DNA of 64,000 bases from Bradyrhizobium sp. 149 (GTDB lineage: Bacteria > Pseudomonadota > Alphaproteobacteria > Rhizobiales > Xanthobacteraceae), in NCBI RefSeq assembly GCF_023073915.1, contig NZ_JADPKK010000022.1, positions 1,736,001 to 1,800,000 on the forward strand, given 5' to 3'. The notes below the pieces were generated by a model. The model was not told the origin of the DNA. It ran no database searches and saw only the letters and a list, made by a program, of their open reading frames with translations. Of this stretch, positions 9,252 to 19,587 are shown piece after piece. Within the stretch, counting starts at the first letter, position 1. Each line of letters opens with the position of its first letter. The position numbers were made by a program, and so were the translations under genes.

Positions 9252-9932
9252 TTAAGCCCCAACCAGCGCCTTCGCCGCCGGCAGCAGCGTCTGCTGCACG
9301 ACGAGACCCCTGGCGCGGGCGTCCATGACGCCGACCGCGCGGAGCGCCAGCAGCGTCACGGTCTGCACGGCGTCGCGCATCCTGGCGGGATCTTCGAGAT
9401 TATCCGGTGCGAGCGGTCCGACCAGAGCCTCATGCAGCGCGCCGAGCAGCGCGGTGGCGGCGAGCGCCGTGTCCTGCGCCGGCAGGTGGCCAGCACGCAC
9501 GGCGGCGTCGATCCGCGAGGCCATCTCACCCGCGATCTCGCGCCGGCTGGCGAGGCGCGAGGCGCTGACATCGACATCGACCGGCTCGGCCAGGATGCCC
9601 CAGGCCAGCCTGCGCTGCGACAGGCTGTGGACCGCCACCGTGGTCACGGCCGCTGCCAGCGCCGAGGACGGTCCCGGCGCGGCATCGGCTGCTCGCCGGA
9701 TCGCCGTGAGCTCGTCGCGGGAGACTTCGGCGATCAATTCGGAAATCAACTCGGCCTTCGAGGGGAAGTAGCGGTAGACCGTACCCGCAGCGACGCCGGC
9801 ACGAATCGCGACCGGCGCAATCTGCACTGCCGCCATCCCGCCTTCCGCCGCCGCCTCCCGCGCAGCCGCCAGTATCGCACTGCGCCGGGCCGCAAGGCGC
9901 TTCACCACTTGATGCGTCCGCCGATAAACCAT
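9252..9932 (-). CDS. TetR family transcriptional regulator
   Basis: 226-residue repressor-type protein. The N-terminal helix-turn-helix (about 18-62) has the TetR pattern ILAAAREAAAEGG, then IRAGVAAGTVYRYFPSKAELISEL. The C-terminal part is an unclassified ligand-binding domain. The ATG at 9932 has AGGAAG six bases upstream; a longer open frame reaches 10043 but lacks support. The gene is divergent from the PAP2 membrane protein gene across about 270 bases that contain a perfect inverted repeat (10123-10141). It may control that gene or itself, which is inference. The effector is unknown. Confidence 0.88.
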   Translation of the reverse strand: MVYRRTHQVVKRLAARRSAILAAAREAAAEGGMAAVQIAPVAIRAGVAAGTVYRYFPSKAELISELIAEVSRDELTAIRRAADAAPGPSSALAAAVTTVAVHSLSQRRLAWGILAEPVDVDVSASRLASRREIAGEMASRIDAAVRAGHLPAQDTALAATALLGALHEALVGPLAPDNLEDPARMRDAVQTVTLLALRAVGVMDARARGLVVQQTLLPAAKALVGA

Positions 9933-10122
9933 GGCGCGCTTCCTGTCCCACACGCCGGCCGCACACTCTGCGGCCGAACGCTTCGTCACTGATGTCGCAA
10001 ATCGCCCCGCAAGGACTGAACAACTATTCAGAGTGGATGACAAGGTACAAATGCATGAAGCGTCACGGCAAAAAAGCGCGAGCTCAAACAGCTAAAAACG
10101 CCGCGAACCGGGTTGGTGAAGA

Positions 10123-10141
10123 GGTAACCACGATCGTTACC
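10123..10141. promoter_or_regulatory. Inverted repeat in the TetR/PAP2 divergent region
   Basis: GGTAAC, 7 bases, GTTACC: a perfect 6-bp dyad centred about 69 bases before the PAP2 gene and 200 bases before the TetR gene start. It is a plausible operator for the adjacent TetR protein but unproven. Confidence 0.4.
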
Positions 10142-10200
10142 GCCATCTTAAACCTGCAGCGCGACTGTGCCGCGGTATTGCGATCCTAACTCGGTGCAGC

Positions 10201-11184
10201 ATGGTCGACACGGACGCCCGGACCGCCTGGCAGCTCTTCCACTTGAACTGGATTCCCATCGCAGCAATGGGCAGTCTGCTGGCGCTCGGCCTGCCCTTCA
10301 CCGGCCTGAGCCTCGAACCCGTCGCCTGCGTCGTGACGTTGGCGATCGCTGCGGTCCTGGTCGCGCTCGCCTATGGCCACCGCATCGTCAAAGGCGAGCT
10401 TGCCGACCCGAAGCTGGTATTTTCGCTCGGCACGATCGGACAGATCATTATCACCTGCGTCCTCGTCGGACCGCTCAGCTATGTCGCGGGCAAGCTGAAC
10501 TGGCCGCTGCAGGACCAGGCGCTGCTTGCGATCGACCGGGCGTTCGGCCTCGACCCCGAACCGATCGCGCGATACGTCAACGACCATCCCTGGCTGGCGG
10601 ACTGTCTCGCTCGCGGATACGGGTTGATCAAATTGCCGCTGCTCGGCATCCCCGTCGTGCTGGCACTGACGGCGCGCTATGTGCGGCTGCAAGTGTTCGT
10701 GCTCGCGATGAGCCTCGCGCTCGCGGTCACCATCGCGATCTCCGCCGTCGTTCCCGCGATCGGCACCTATTGGGGGCTGCAACTGTCCGCCGCACATTTT
10801 CCCGAAATCAGCACCGCGGTCTATGCCGGACAGTTGCGCGACATCCTCGCACTTCGCGACGGCAGCCTGCACGAGCTCCGGCTGTTCTTCCTCTCCGGCA
10901 TCGTCTCGTTTCCGAGCTTCCACGCCGCATCCGGCGTGCTCTACATGTGGGCGCTGTGGCCGGTGCGCGGCCTCGGCGGCGTCGCGGCCGCGCTCAATCT
11001 CCTGATGATCGCGGCGACACCGGTGATCGGCGCGCATTACATCATCGACGTCGCCGGCGGCATCGCAGTCGCCGCAGCGTCGATCTGGGCGGCGAAATTC
11101 TATCTCGAATGGCACGGCCGCGCGTCGCGAATTGCTGCCGCGCCTGCTCCCTCGCCGGTCTGGCAGACCGGCCTCGCGGAGTGA
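10201..11184 (+). CDS. PAP2-superfamily integral membrane protein
   Basis: 327-residue polytopic membrane protein, probably a lipid phosphatase or phosphotransferase. About seven to nine hydrophobic segments are visible. The PAP2 active-site motifs are in the C-terminal half: SFPSFHA (about 236-242, catalytic His) and GAHYIIDVAGG (about 276-286, nucleophilic His and Asp). The first basic KX6RP motif is not obvious. The ATG at 10201 has no clear ribosome site, so the start is tentative. Its substrate (undecaprenyl pyrophosphate, phosphatidic acid or an inositol-phospholipid) cannot be told from sequence. A hairpin follows the stop codon. Confidence 0.85.
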   Translation: MVDTDARTAWQLFHLNWIPIAAMGSLLALGLPFTGLSLEPVACVVTLAIAAVLVALAYGHRIVKGELADPKLVFSLGTIGQIIITCVLVGPLSYVAGKLNWPLQDQALLAIDRAFGLDPEPIARYVNDHPWLADCLARGYGLIKLPLLGIPVVLALTARYVRLQVFVLAMSLALAVTIAISAVVPAIGTYWGLQLSAAHFPEISTAVYAGQLRDILALRDGSLHELRLFFLSGIVSFPSFHAASGVLYMWALWPVRGLGGVAAALNLLMIAATPVIGAHYIIDVAGGIAVAAASIWAAKFYLEWHGRASRIAAAPAPSPVWQTGLAE

Positions 11185-11204
11185 CGGGCGGCAATTTGCC
11201 GTAA

Positions 11205-11230
11205 GGTGGGCACGTAACGCTGTGCCCACC
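11205..11230 (+). terminator. Hairpin after the PAP2 gene
   Basis: Nine-bp stem GGTGGGCAC / GTGCCCACC with an 8-base loop, 21 bases after the stop codon. It lacks a strong U-run. Termination is likely but the signal also resembles short dispersed palindromes of these genomes. Confidence 0.5.
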
Positions 11231-11358
11231 AGCCATTTCGATGTCTAATATTCTCGACGGTGGGCGCGCTTCCGCCTGCGCTCGTGGAGCTGCGGCAGAC
11301 GCTTTGCGCACCCCACAAGCTTGCCAAAGCTTCACGACCTGCCATCCGGAAATCGTCC

Positions 11359-11396
11359 GCCAAAAGAAGAGAGCCCCGTCAAGGACGGGGCTCTCT
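11359..11396 (-). terminator. Rho-independent terminator of the Flp pilin gene
   Basis: On the minus strand a 13-bp perfect stem (AGAGAGCCCCGTC with GACGGGGCTCTCT) and a 3-base loop is followed by TCTTTTGG. It sits 21 bases after the pilin stop codon and is the strongest terminator in this part of the window. Confidence 0.85.
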
Positions 11397-11417
11397 AAAT
11401 TCGCTATTCGTCCGGGC

Positions 11418-11582
11418 TTACTTGAGGCCGGTCGAAATCGATGTGAACTTGCCGTTCAACGTGACGCCCAGGTTATTGACGACAGTGATGATCGCCAGCG
11501 CGATGCCGGCGGCGATCAGACCGTATTCGATAGCGGTGGCGCCGGATTCATCCTTCAGGAAACAGGCAACGAGGTTCTTCAT
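11418..11582 (-). CDS. Flp family type IVb pilin
   Basis: 54-residue pilin precursor. The product begins MKNLVACFLKDESGATAIEYGL, giving the Flp signature: a short charged leader, Gly at position 14 as the prepilin cleavage site, Glu19 and Tyr20 of the mature end, and then one hydrophobic helix (IAAGIALAIITVVN). Such pilins are the structural subunit of tight-adherence (Tad) pili used for surface attachment. No tadZ, cpaA-F or other pilus assembly gene is in this window, so it would depend on machinery elsewhere. A strong terminator follows. About 300 bases of AT-richer leader precede it, consistent with its own promoter, though I cannot place one. Confidence 0.93.
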   Translation of the reverse strand: MKNLVACFLKDESGATAIEYGLIAAGIALAIITVVNNLGVTLNGKFTSISTGLK

Positions 11583-11879
11583 AGACAGCTCCAAAAATAC
11601 ACGAGGCTACAACTGATCTGGTCTTTTTGGCTTCCCAGCGCCGCTTGACCATGGAACCAAACGTAGTGGCAAAGAATTGCGCCGCAGTTAATTCGACTGC
11701 GGAAACACAAAGCGGTTTGCGTGTATTCGCTGATGGTAAACCGAAATCTAAAACGATCCGTTAAATTGTCGAGACATCAAACCGGCCCGCCTGTGCCGGT
11801 TTACCCGAAGTTATGACCACCGTGGTCCAATCTCGCCCGCTCGGCAACCCGACAAAAAACAACTGGACGACGAGGCGGC

Positions 11880-13370
11880 ATGTCCTTTTCCTTTGCCAAC
11901 AGCATCGCGGTGCAGAGCCGTGCGCGAGCTCTGGTGCCGCTGTGCGTTGGTGCGGGCGCCTATCTCTTCTTCGTGTATGTCGGCGATACGCTGCTTCAGG
12001 ACTCCGACTCGTTCTGGCAGATCAAGATCGGACAATGGATCCTCGATCACCACGCGCTTCCCTACACGGACTTCTATTCCTTCACCCGGCCGGGAGCGCC
12101 CTGGGTTTCGACCTCATGGCTGTCGCAGGTGCTGTTCGCCCTGTCCTATGCGCAATGGGACTGGGCCGGCCCCGTGATCCTCACCGCGCTTGCCGTCGCA
12201 TTGTCGACGGCGATCCTGGTCGACCTGCTCGAGGCTCATCTGGAAATTCCGCGCGCGGTCCTGTTCGCGATGTTCGCGGTCTTGCTGTCGCTGCACCACA
12301 TTCTGGCGCGGCCGCACGTTCTGGCACTGCCCGTGATGATCGCGTGGGTCGGCATGCTGATGGCCGCAGCCGACCGCAAGGGCGCCCCGTCATGGTACTG
12401 GCTGCCGCTGATATCATTGTGGTCGAACCTGCACGGCGGCTTCGTGCTGGGCCTGGCGCTGATCGGCCCGATGTCTTTCGTGGCACTCTGGGGCATGGAG
12501 TCCGGCAAGCAGGTCCGGCTGCTGTGGCGCTGGTTCCTGTTCGGTGTTGCGGCACTCGCTGCAAGCTGCGTCACCCCCTATGGATGGCGCACATTGCTCG
12601 GCGCGACCAACATCCTCAATCTCGGCGAGCTGCTGACGGTCATCTCCGAATGGTCACCCGCGAACTTCGCGTCCTTCAACGCATTCGAAGGCGCGCTGTT
12701 CGGCCTGATCGCGATCGGGCTTTATCGCGGCCTGACGCTCTCGCCGCCGCGTATTCTTCTGATCCTGCTTCTGACCTGGATGGCGCTCACCCATGTCAGG
12801 AGCATCGAGGCCTTCGCCTTCCTGGTGCCGCTGGTGCTGGCCAAGCCGCTCGGCGAACGGTCTGCGCTGCCGCAGCCTGGCATGCAGGGCACGCAAGACA
12901 GCGAGAGCTGGGCGGCCCGCTACGTCACCGTAACGGGCGCGCTGATGATCGTGTTGGCCGGCTGGACCTCGACGTCACTTTACATGTCACATCACCGCTT
13001 CACCTTCACGATGGACCAGACACCGGTTGCCGCCGTCGACCTGCTCGAGAAACGAAAGGCCCGGCGCATCTTCAACGCCTACCAGTTCGGCGGCTATCTG
13101 ATCTCGCGCGACATCCCGGTCTTCATCGATGGCCGCGCCGAGCTATACGGCGAAACCTTCGTCATGGACGTCTTCAAGGCCGTGGAGCTCAAGAAGCTCG
13201 ACCATCTGACGCGACTGCTCGAGGAGTACAAGATCGACGCCACGCTCATGGTTGCGGACACGCCGGCCGCCCAGGTGCTGGACCACATCAAGGGCTGGAA
13301 GCGGCTCTATGCGGACAATATCGCGGTGATCCATGTACGGGACGATGCAGCTGCAACGCGATCGAAGTGA
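11880..13370 (+). CDS. Polytopic membrane protein, GT-C glycosyltransferase-like, function unknown
   Basis: 496-residue integral membrane protein with about ten hydrophobic segments (about 15-390). A soluble C-terminal domain of about 100 residues contains the pattern FNAYQFGGYLISRD, then PVFIDGRAELYG. That arrangement, membrane part then a conserved FIDGR segment, recalls uncharacterised dolichyl-phosphate-mannose-like glycosyltransferase relatives, but no catalytic residues can be assigned. The N-terminal loop contains DSDSFWQIKIGQWILDH, another feature of that group. The ATG at 11880 has GAGG at about 8 bases. The gene stands alone between the pilin and a pseudogene. Lipid-linked sugar transfer is a guess. 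Confidence 0.7.
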   Translation: MSFSFANSIAVQSRARALVPLCVGAGAYLFFVYVGDTLLQDSDSFWQIKIGQWILDHHALPYTDFYSFTRPGAPWVSTSWLSQVLFALSYAQWDWAGPVILTALAVALSTAILVDLLEAHLEIPRAVLFAMFAVLLSLHHILARPHVLALPVMIAWVGMLMAAADRKGAPSWYWLPLISLWSNLHGGFVLGLALIGPMSFVALWGMESGKQVRLLWRWFLFGVAALAASCVTPYGWRTLLGATNILNLGELLTVISEWSPANFASFNAFEGALFGLIAIGLYRGLTLSPPRILLILLLTWMALTHVRSIEAFAFLVPLVLAKPLGERSALPQPGMQGTQDSESWAARYVTVTGALMIVLAGWTSTSLYMSHHRFTFTMDQTPVAAVDLLEKRKARRIFNAYQFGGYLISRDIPVFIDGRAELYGETFVMDVFKAVELKKLDHLTRLLEEYKIDATLMVADTPAAQVLDHIKGWKRLYADNIAVIHVRDDAAATRSK

Positions 13371-13695
13371 GAACGTCGCTCCAGGGCAGGAATTATAGAT
13401 GAGATGTTCGCTTCCAGGTGTGATGCAAACTTGAGCCGGCGCTCTGGCCGCTTCGCCGGTTGACCCGATTTCGTCGAAAAGGCCCATAGCCGACACGCCA
13501 AGGCGAGTTGACCTACTCCGCTCGCGGGGGCGTAGGGACATGGCATGCGTTCGCTGATCGGATGTATCAGCACACCCCAGCGCGTTGAACCAAATACGAG
13601 TCGGCTGTCCACGGTCAAACCCTCCCCAATCGGGAGAGACGATCAGGGTTCTGGAGTCGCACTGGCTCGATCAACAGCTGATCCCTCGTCGATTA
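13371..13695. other. Intergenic region without recognisable genes
   Basis: 325 bases between the GT-C-like gene and the decayed ABC substrate-binding gene. Frames here do not give protein-like translations and I see no terminator or strong repeat. It may hold the missing 3' part of the pseudogene in unrecognisable form. Confidence 0.5.
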
Positions 13696-14239
13696 TCAAT
13701 TGCTCGTCTGCAATTCGCCGAAGCGCTTCCAGCTCTTGCCGTTCGCCAGCGCATAGCGCGCATAGAGCCGTGCCTCGTAACGGAACGGCGCCTGCACGCC
13801 CATTGTCGCCTGCGGATATTGCGCGACGTCGGCGAATTTCGAGGCGCCGGAGCCGATGAAGAGCTGTGGCACGTTCTTGGACTGGAGATATTTCGCGATC
13901 GCCGCGTTGTAGGCGGTGCCGATCGAGGAGAAGATCAGCGCGACCTCGTCGCTCTCCACCAGCCTGCGGGTCTGCTCGACCGATTTCGGCGGCGCATAGC
14001 TGTCGTCGAGCGAGATCAGATTGACCTTGCGGCCATTGATGCCACCCTTCTCGTTCAGCATCTTGAAGTAGCCGACCTCGCCCCTGCCGAACGCCGACAC
14101 CGACCCGCTATAGGGCATGGTCTGGCCGATCCTGATTTCGGTCGCGGTGACGCGGCGCATTCCGGCAGCCATCGCGGCGGCAGGCAGCATCAGACAAGCG
14201 ACGGCGCCCAGCGCCGCCAACCGCCGTGACGAAACGCAT
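13696..14239 (-). pseudogene. Truncated and frameshifted ABC substrate-binding protein (branched-chain amino acid type)
   Basis: The translation matches the N-terminal lobe of periplasmic Leu/Ile/Val-type binding proteins: signal peptide, then EIRIGQTMPYSGSVSAFG, GGINGRKVNLISLDDSY, ARRLVE-like segment, and VPQLFIGSGASKFAD. It stops after about 170 residues, whereas the family usually has 380-410, so the second lobe is missing. A good ribosome site (GGGAGGGAAGC) precedes ATG at 14239, but that ATG is one base out of frame with the signal-peptide frame, which otherwise has only a TTG at 14220. Both defects point to decay. No permease or ATPase genes are nearby. Confidence 0.8.
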
Positions 14240-14388
14240 CAGCTTCCCTCCCCTGTGTCGTCAGCCGCGCTTTAAGTGCGCACGGAGCGGCCGGTATTGC
14301 GTTCCGGCGCTTGGAAACATGCCATGGCGCCCGGGTCCCAACCCTAATCATGAAGGTTCGGACGCAGGGGACACGCGGTTTCGGCCCG

Positions 14389-14910
14389 CTATAGCCGCTT
14401 CGCCACCACCGCATTGGCCAGCAACGACTGAACGCCGGTCCGGTGGAACGGCACGATGAAGAACAGATAGATCTTGCCGGCAAGGTTGTGCACCGAGCAG
14501 ATCGTCGAGACGACAACGCTCTCCGCATCGCCATCCCTCACTCGAAGCACCGAGAGTCTGAAATCGAGGTGCTTGTTGTTACGGCCCGCGACAATCTCAT
14601 TATCGCCAATGAAGAAAATCGGCCACGGTCCGATCTTGTCGCCGACGCTGTAGCTGGCGCGCACCGCAGGCTTGAGAATTTCGGCGATCGTCGGCGCTTC
14701 CAGCCCAAAACATCTGGCAATGGCATTGCGGGTGATCAGCAACGCCTTCATCCAACGCGGCGTATGGCCGAACAACGCAAAAAAGATTTCGGCGATTGTC
14801 AGCCCTCGACGCGCCAGCGGCACGCGGTACGAATCGTGAAAATAGGCTTTGCTGATCGCATCCTTGCCCAGCGCGCTCGTGGGCGGAAGTTCGCATTCGA
14901 CCACGTGCAT
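14389..14910 (-). CDS. DUF2867 domain protein
   Basis: 173-residue protein of unknown function. The family pattern is visible: an N-terminal DSYRVPL segment, HTPRWMKALLITRNAIA in the middle, then HLDFRLSVL and the closing hydrophobic stretch LFFIVPFHRTGVQSLLANAV. In many bacteria this domain is fused to or near SDR-type oxidoreductases; here it stands alone. No signal peptide is evident. The ATG at 14910 was taken because it opens the conserved region. Downstream is the pseudogene on the same strand. Confidence 0.8.
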   Translation of the reverse strand: MHVVECELPPTSALGKDAISKAYFHDSYRVPLARRGLTIAEIFFALFGHTPRWMKALLITRNAIARCFGLEAPTIAEILKPAVRASYSVGDKIGPWPIFFIGDNEIVAGRNNKHLDFRLSVLRVRDGDAESVVVSTICSVHNLAGKIYLFFIVPFHRTGVQSLLANAVVAKRL

Positions 14911-14942
14911 GCCGGTCCCCTGTCAAGCGGGCGTCCATAACA

Positions 14943-14966
14943 GAACGGGCGCTGATGCGCCCGTTC
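14943..14966 (-). terminator. Hairpin downstream of ftsH
   Basis: Perfect 10-bp stem GAACGGGCGC / GCGCCCGTTC with TGAT loop, 33 bases after the ftsH stop codon. On the minus strand it is followed by TGTTATGG, a poor U-run. It likely ends the ftsH transcript. Confidence 0.6.
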
Positions 14967-14998
14967 CTAACTCAGTGCGATAGATGATAACCCGGCGG

Positions 14999-16921
<1,923 letters not shown>

Positions 16922-17020
16922 CGATCTTCCTTCGTGGTCGCGCGGATCGCGGCCTGAGCCTTGGGCAGTTATTTGGGCAGCGCGAGGAAACCCCAAGGAA
17001 TCCTCTCGGTTAGACGCATA

Positions 17021-17046
17021 TAATCTAGGTGTCTAATCTAGGTGTC
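17021..17046. repeat. Tandem 13-bp direct repeat upstream of ftsH
   Basis: TAATCTAGGTGTC occurs twice back to back, about 100 bases before the ftsH start codon. It lies in the tilS-ftsH gap where an ftsH promoter is expected. It could be a regulator-binding array or a slippage duplication; no known site was recognised. Confidence 0.8.
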
Positions 17047-17210
17047 GCTCCGGTCGCTGCCAAGGGAACGAGATGGGACTATTTAGCCCATCTTAGTCCG
17101 ATTCCCGCTGAAATAATGGCGCCCGGATCCGGGTTTTTCCTGCCTGGTTAAGGTGTCCTGACGGCGCGGTCGCCAAACGAGCCGGTGCCATGATCCGCCC
17201 TTCTCCACCC

Positions 17211-18266
17211 TTATCCACCCTTGCGCCGTCGGGCAGGCGCCGCCGCGACGCGGATACGGCCCCCGGCGAGGCTGATCAAGGCTCCTGCAAGCGTCTGCTT
17301 CAGGGCAGGCCGGCCATTTGCGGGTGCGCGGGGACGTGCGGCAATGGCCTGATCGAGCGCGGCCAAGAGGGATTCGACCTTGCCGAGTTCCGCCGGCCCC
17401 TCATGGCCGAAAGCGTTAATGGCCCGCAGCAGGAGCCGCAGCCGGACCTCCTCCGGCAGGACGGCAAAGCTCGCTGCATCGAAGCTTCGACCGCCCGCCT
17501 GCGGCGCATCGCCGCGATCCCGCAAACGGAGGAAGCGCTCGGCTCCATCGGCCAGCACCTCGACGGCCGCATTGGCACGCGCCAGCCTTGCCGCGAGCCG
17601 AGCCAGGCTGCGGGCATCGCCGCCCTCGGCCGCGAGCTGCGGCAACAGCGCACGCAGCCGCGGCCGGGTGAAGTCGGTGTTGCGGTTGGTGGGATCGTCG
17701 ACAAAGCCGATCTTCGCCCGCTTCAAGGTCGCGATCAGCTGCGACTTCGGAACATCGAGCAGCGGACGCGCAAGGACAACGCCGTCGCGCTCCGTGAGAC
17801 GGGCCATCGCCGACAGCCCGGCAAGTCCGCTGCCGCGGACGAGCCGCATCAGCAGGGTCTCGGCCTGGTCGTCGCGGGTGTGGGCAGTCAGCACATGGCT
17901 CGCACCGGCGGCACGCGCGGCCTGTACAAGCAGGCGGTAGCGAGCTTCGCGCGCGGCGGCCGGCAGTCCCCTCTTCGGCTTGGCCCCGCGCCAGCGCATG
18001 GTCCGGTGCGGCAAGCCAAGCGCGGCAGCCAGCCGCTTGACCTCGCGCGCCTCGCGCGCCGCTTCGGGGCGCAAGCCGTGGTCGATGGTGACGACGGTGA
18101 GGCGCGGGCCGCGCGCGAGGCTGCGGTGCCAGCGCGCCGCAAGCCACATGAGCGCGACCGAGTCGGGCCCGCCGGAGACCGCGAGCAAGAGTCCCTGCGC
18201 GCCTTTCAGGCCGGCGAAGAGGCGCTTGGCCTCACGCGCCGAGATCGGTGAGTTGTCCTCTGACAT
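17211..18266 (-). CDS. tilS: tRNA(Ile)-lysidine synthase
   Basis: Adds lysine to the wobble cytidine of the CAU-anticodon isoleucine tRNA so that it reads AUA. The PP-loop ATPase motif SGGPDS is at 31-36 near the N-terminus, followed by VVTIDHGLRPEAAREA and, further on, HTRDDQAETLLMRL, both typical of TilS. The 351-residue length fits the shorter alphaproteobacterial form with a reduced C-terminal domain. The gene lies between cpoB and ftsH, the usual order. It is an essential function in most bacteria. Assignment is secure. Confidence 0.95.
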   Translation of the reverse strand: MSEDNSPISAREAKRLFAGLKGAQGLLLAVSGGPDSVALMWLAARWHRSLARGPRLTVVTIDHGLRPEAAREAREVKRLAAALGLPHRTMRWRGAKPKRGLPAAAREARYRLLVQAARAAGASHVLTAHTRDDQAETLLMRLVRGSGLAGLSAMARLTERDGVVLARPLLDVPKSQLIATLKRAKIGFVDDPTNRNTDFTRPRLRALLPQLAAEGGDARSLARLAARLARANAAVEVLADGAERFLRLRDRGDAPQAGGRSFDAASFAVLPEEVRLRLLLRAINAFGHEGPAELGKVESLLAALDQAIAARPRAPANGRPALKQTLAGALISLAGGRIRVAAAPARRRKGG

Positions 18267-18342
18267 GACGCTGCAATCGTCCGCGGATGGGCCGACTGTT
18301 TAGCCCAGCACCATCCGTCTTGTCAGGATCGATCGCAGCAGA

Positions 18343-19401
18343 TCAGCACTTCACCCGCTTCTGCTCGCGGTCCACTGCGGCTTTAACACCGGCGGACGCG
18401 CGCGGATATTTGCGGCCGACTTCGCCGAAGGCGGCGCAGGCGGCCTCCTTCTCCTTCAGCGCGGCCAGCGACTGCCCGAGCCGCAGCAGGGCGTCCGGCG
18501 CCTTGCCGGATTTGTCGTATTTGGTGGTGACGGCGAGAAAGGCTTCCGCGGAGTCGCGATATTGCTGGCGCTGGAAATAGCTCTCGCCAAGCCAGTATTG
18601 CGCGTCGCCGAGCAGCGGGTCGCTCGGATATTTCTGCGAGAAATTCTTCATGGTCTGCTCGGCCAGCGCATAGTCCTTGCGCTGCATGTAGCCGATGCCG
18701 AGGTCGAACTCGTCGCGCGGGGTTGCCGAGGGCGGCAGGGTCGCAAGGCCTGTGCCGCCTGACGGTGCGGGAGCGCCGGATTGGGCCGGCGGGTAGCCGG
18801 GCTGCGCGGCCTGGGGGGCGGCCGCTTGCGGATAGCGGGCGCCGTTGTTGGCAAGATCGAGCGGTTCGCCGGCGCCACGGCCACCGGGCGCGCCGGCAGG
18901 AGCGCCTGCCGGCATCGGCTGCTGCCCGCCGCCGAGCGCGCGCGGCGCACCCGGCGCATTCGGGCTCTGGTTCGGGTCAAAGGCATCGCCGCGGCGGCGC
19001 GTGCCCGGCGCACCGGGCGCAGTCTGCTCCTGAACGATCGGCGCGGGAGCGGCGATCTGCGGCTGCTCGTAATTCGGCTGGGTCGTTTGCTGCTGCGGCT
19101 GCTGCTGGCGATGGGCCGGCGCGGCTTGCGCGGGCGGCATGGCCGCGACATTGGGCTGGACCGGCGCTTGGCCGGGCGCACCTTGCGCGCCGCCCTCGAG
19201 CGCTCGCAGCCGCTCTTCGAGCTGGCGGTTGCGATATTGCAGCTCTTCGTTCTGGCCGGTGAGCTGGCGCAGCTGGTTCTCCAGCCGCTCGATCCGCATC
19301 TCGGGATCGGGATCATCCGACTGTGCGAGGGCGGGCGAGCACAAAGAGAGCAGCGCGGCGATCGCCACGGTGCCGGTGAAGACCTTAATTCTGGATGACA
19401 T
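18343..19401 (-). CDS. cpoB: Cell division coordinator CpoB (YbgF), Tol-Pal associated
   Basis: Periplasmic protein that links peptidoglycan synthesis with Tol-Pal driven outer-membrane constriction. Visible are a signal peptide (ending SPALAQ near 26), a coiled-coil trimerisation segment (about 35-68, MRIERLENQLRQLTGQNEEL), a long Pro/Gln/Ala-rich linker, and C-terminal tetratricopeptide repeats (about 230-350). These begin at DEFDLGIGYMQRKDYALAEQTM. The ATG at 19401 opens the signal peptide; the frame is open 51 codons further but without signal-like sequence. An intrinsic terminator lies between pal and this gene, so cpoB probably has its own promoter or depends on readthrough. Confidence 0.93.
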   Translation of the reverse strand: MSSRIKVFTGTVAIAALLSLCSPALAQSDDPDPEMRIERLENQLRQLTGQNEELQYRNRQLEERLRALEGGAQGAPGQAPVQPNVAAMPPAQAAPAHRQQQPQQQTTQPNYEQPQIAAPAPIVQEQTAPGAPGTRRRGDAFDPNQSPNAPGAPRALGGGQQPMPAGAPAGAPGGRGAGEPLDLANNGARYPQAAAPQAAQPGYPPAQSGAPAPSGGTGLATLPPSATPRDEFDLGIGYMQRKDYALAEQTMKNFSQKYPSDPLLGDAQYWLGESYFQRQQYRDSAEAFLAVTTKYDKSGKAPDALLRLGQSLAALKEKEAACAAFGEVGRKYPRASAGVKAAVDREQKRVKC

Positions 19402-19519
19402 CTTGCCCTGACGACGAAAGCGAAATGGCCTGCGACCGAACACTCGGCGCGCCACACATTGAAGGGGAGTACGCCAAAACTTTGACTGCAACAAACGGGT
19501 TTCTGTCACAGATTGCTGA

Positions 19520-19548
19520 AACGAAACCGGCGCCCGAGAGGGCGCCGG
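19520..19548 (-). terminator. Intrinsic terminator between pal and cpoB
   Basis: Nine-bp GC-rich stem CCGGCGCCC / GGGCGCCGG with a 4-base loop, followed on the minus strand by TTTCGTTTC. It is about 40 bases after the pal stop codon and has both a stem and a U-rich tail. Confidence 0.8.
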
Positions 19549-19587
19549 CATCATCGGTTCCTGAAGATGAACGGCGCCTGACTGACG

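Noticed and set aside
9992..10189. 65-codon plus-strand frame between the TetR and PAP2 genes
   Set aside because: No ribosome site, no recognisable fold, and it overlaps the palindrome and likely promoters.
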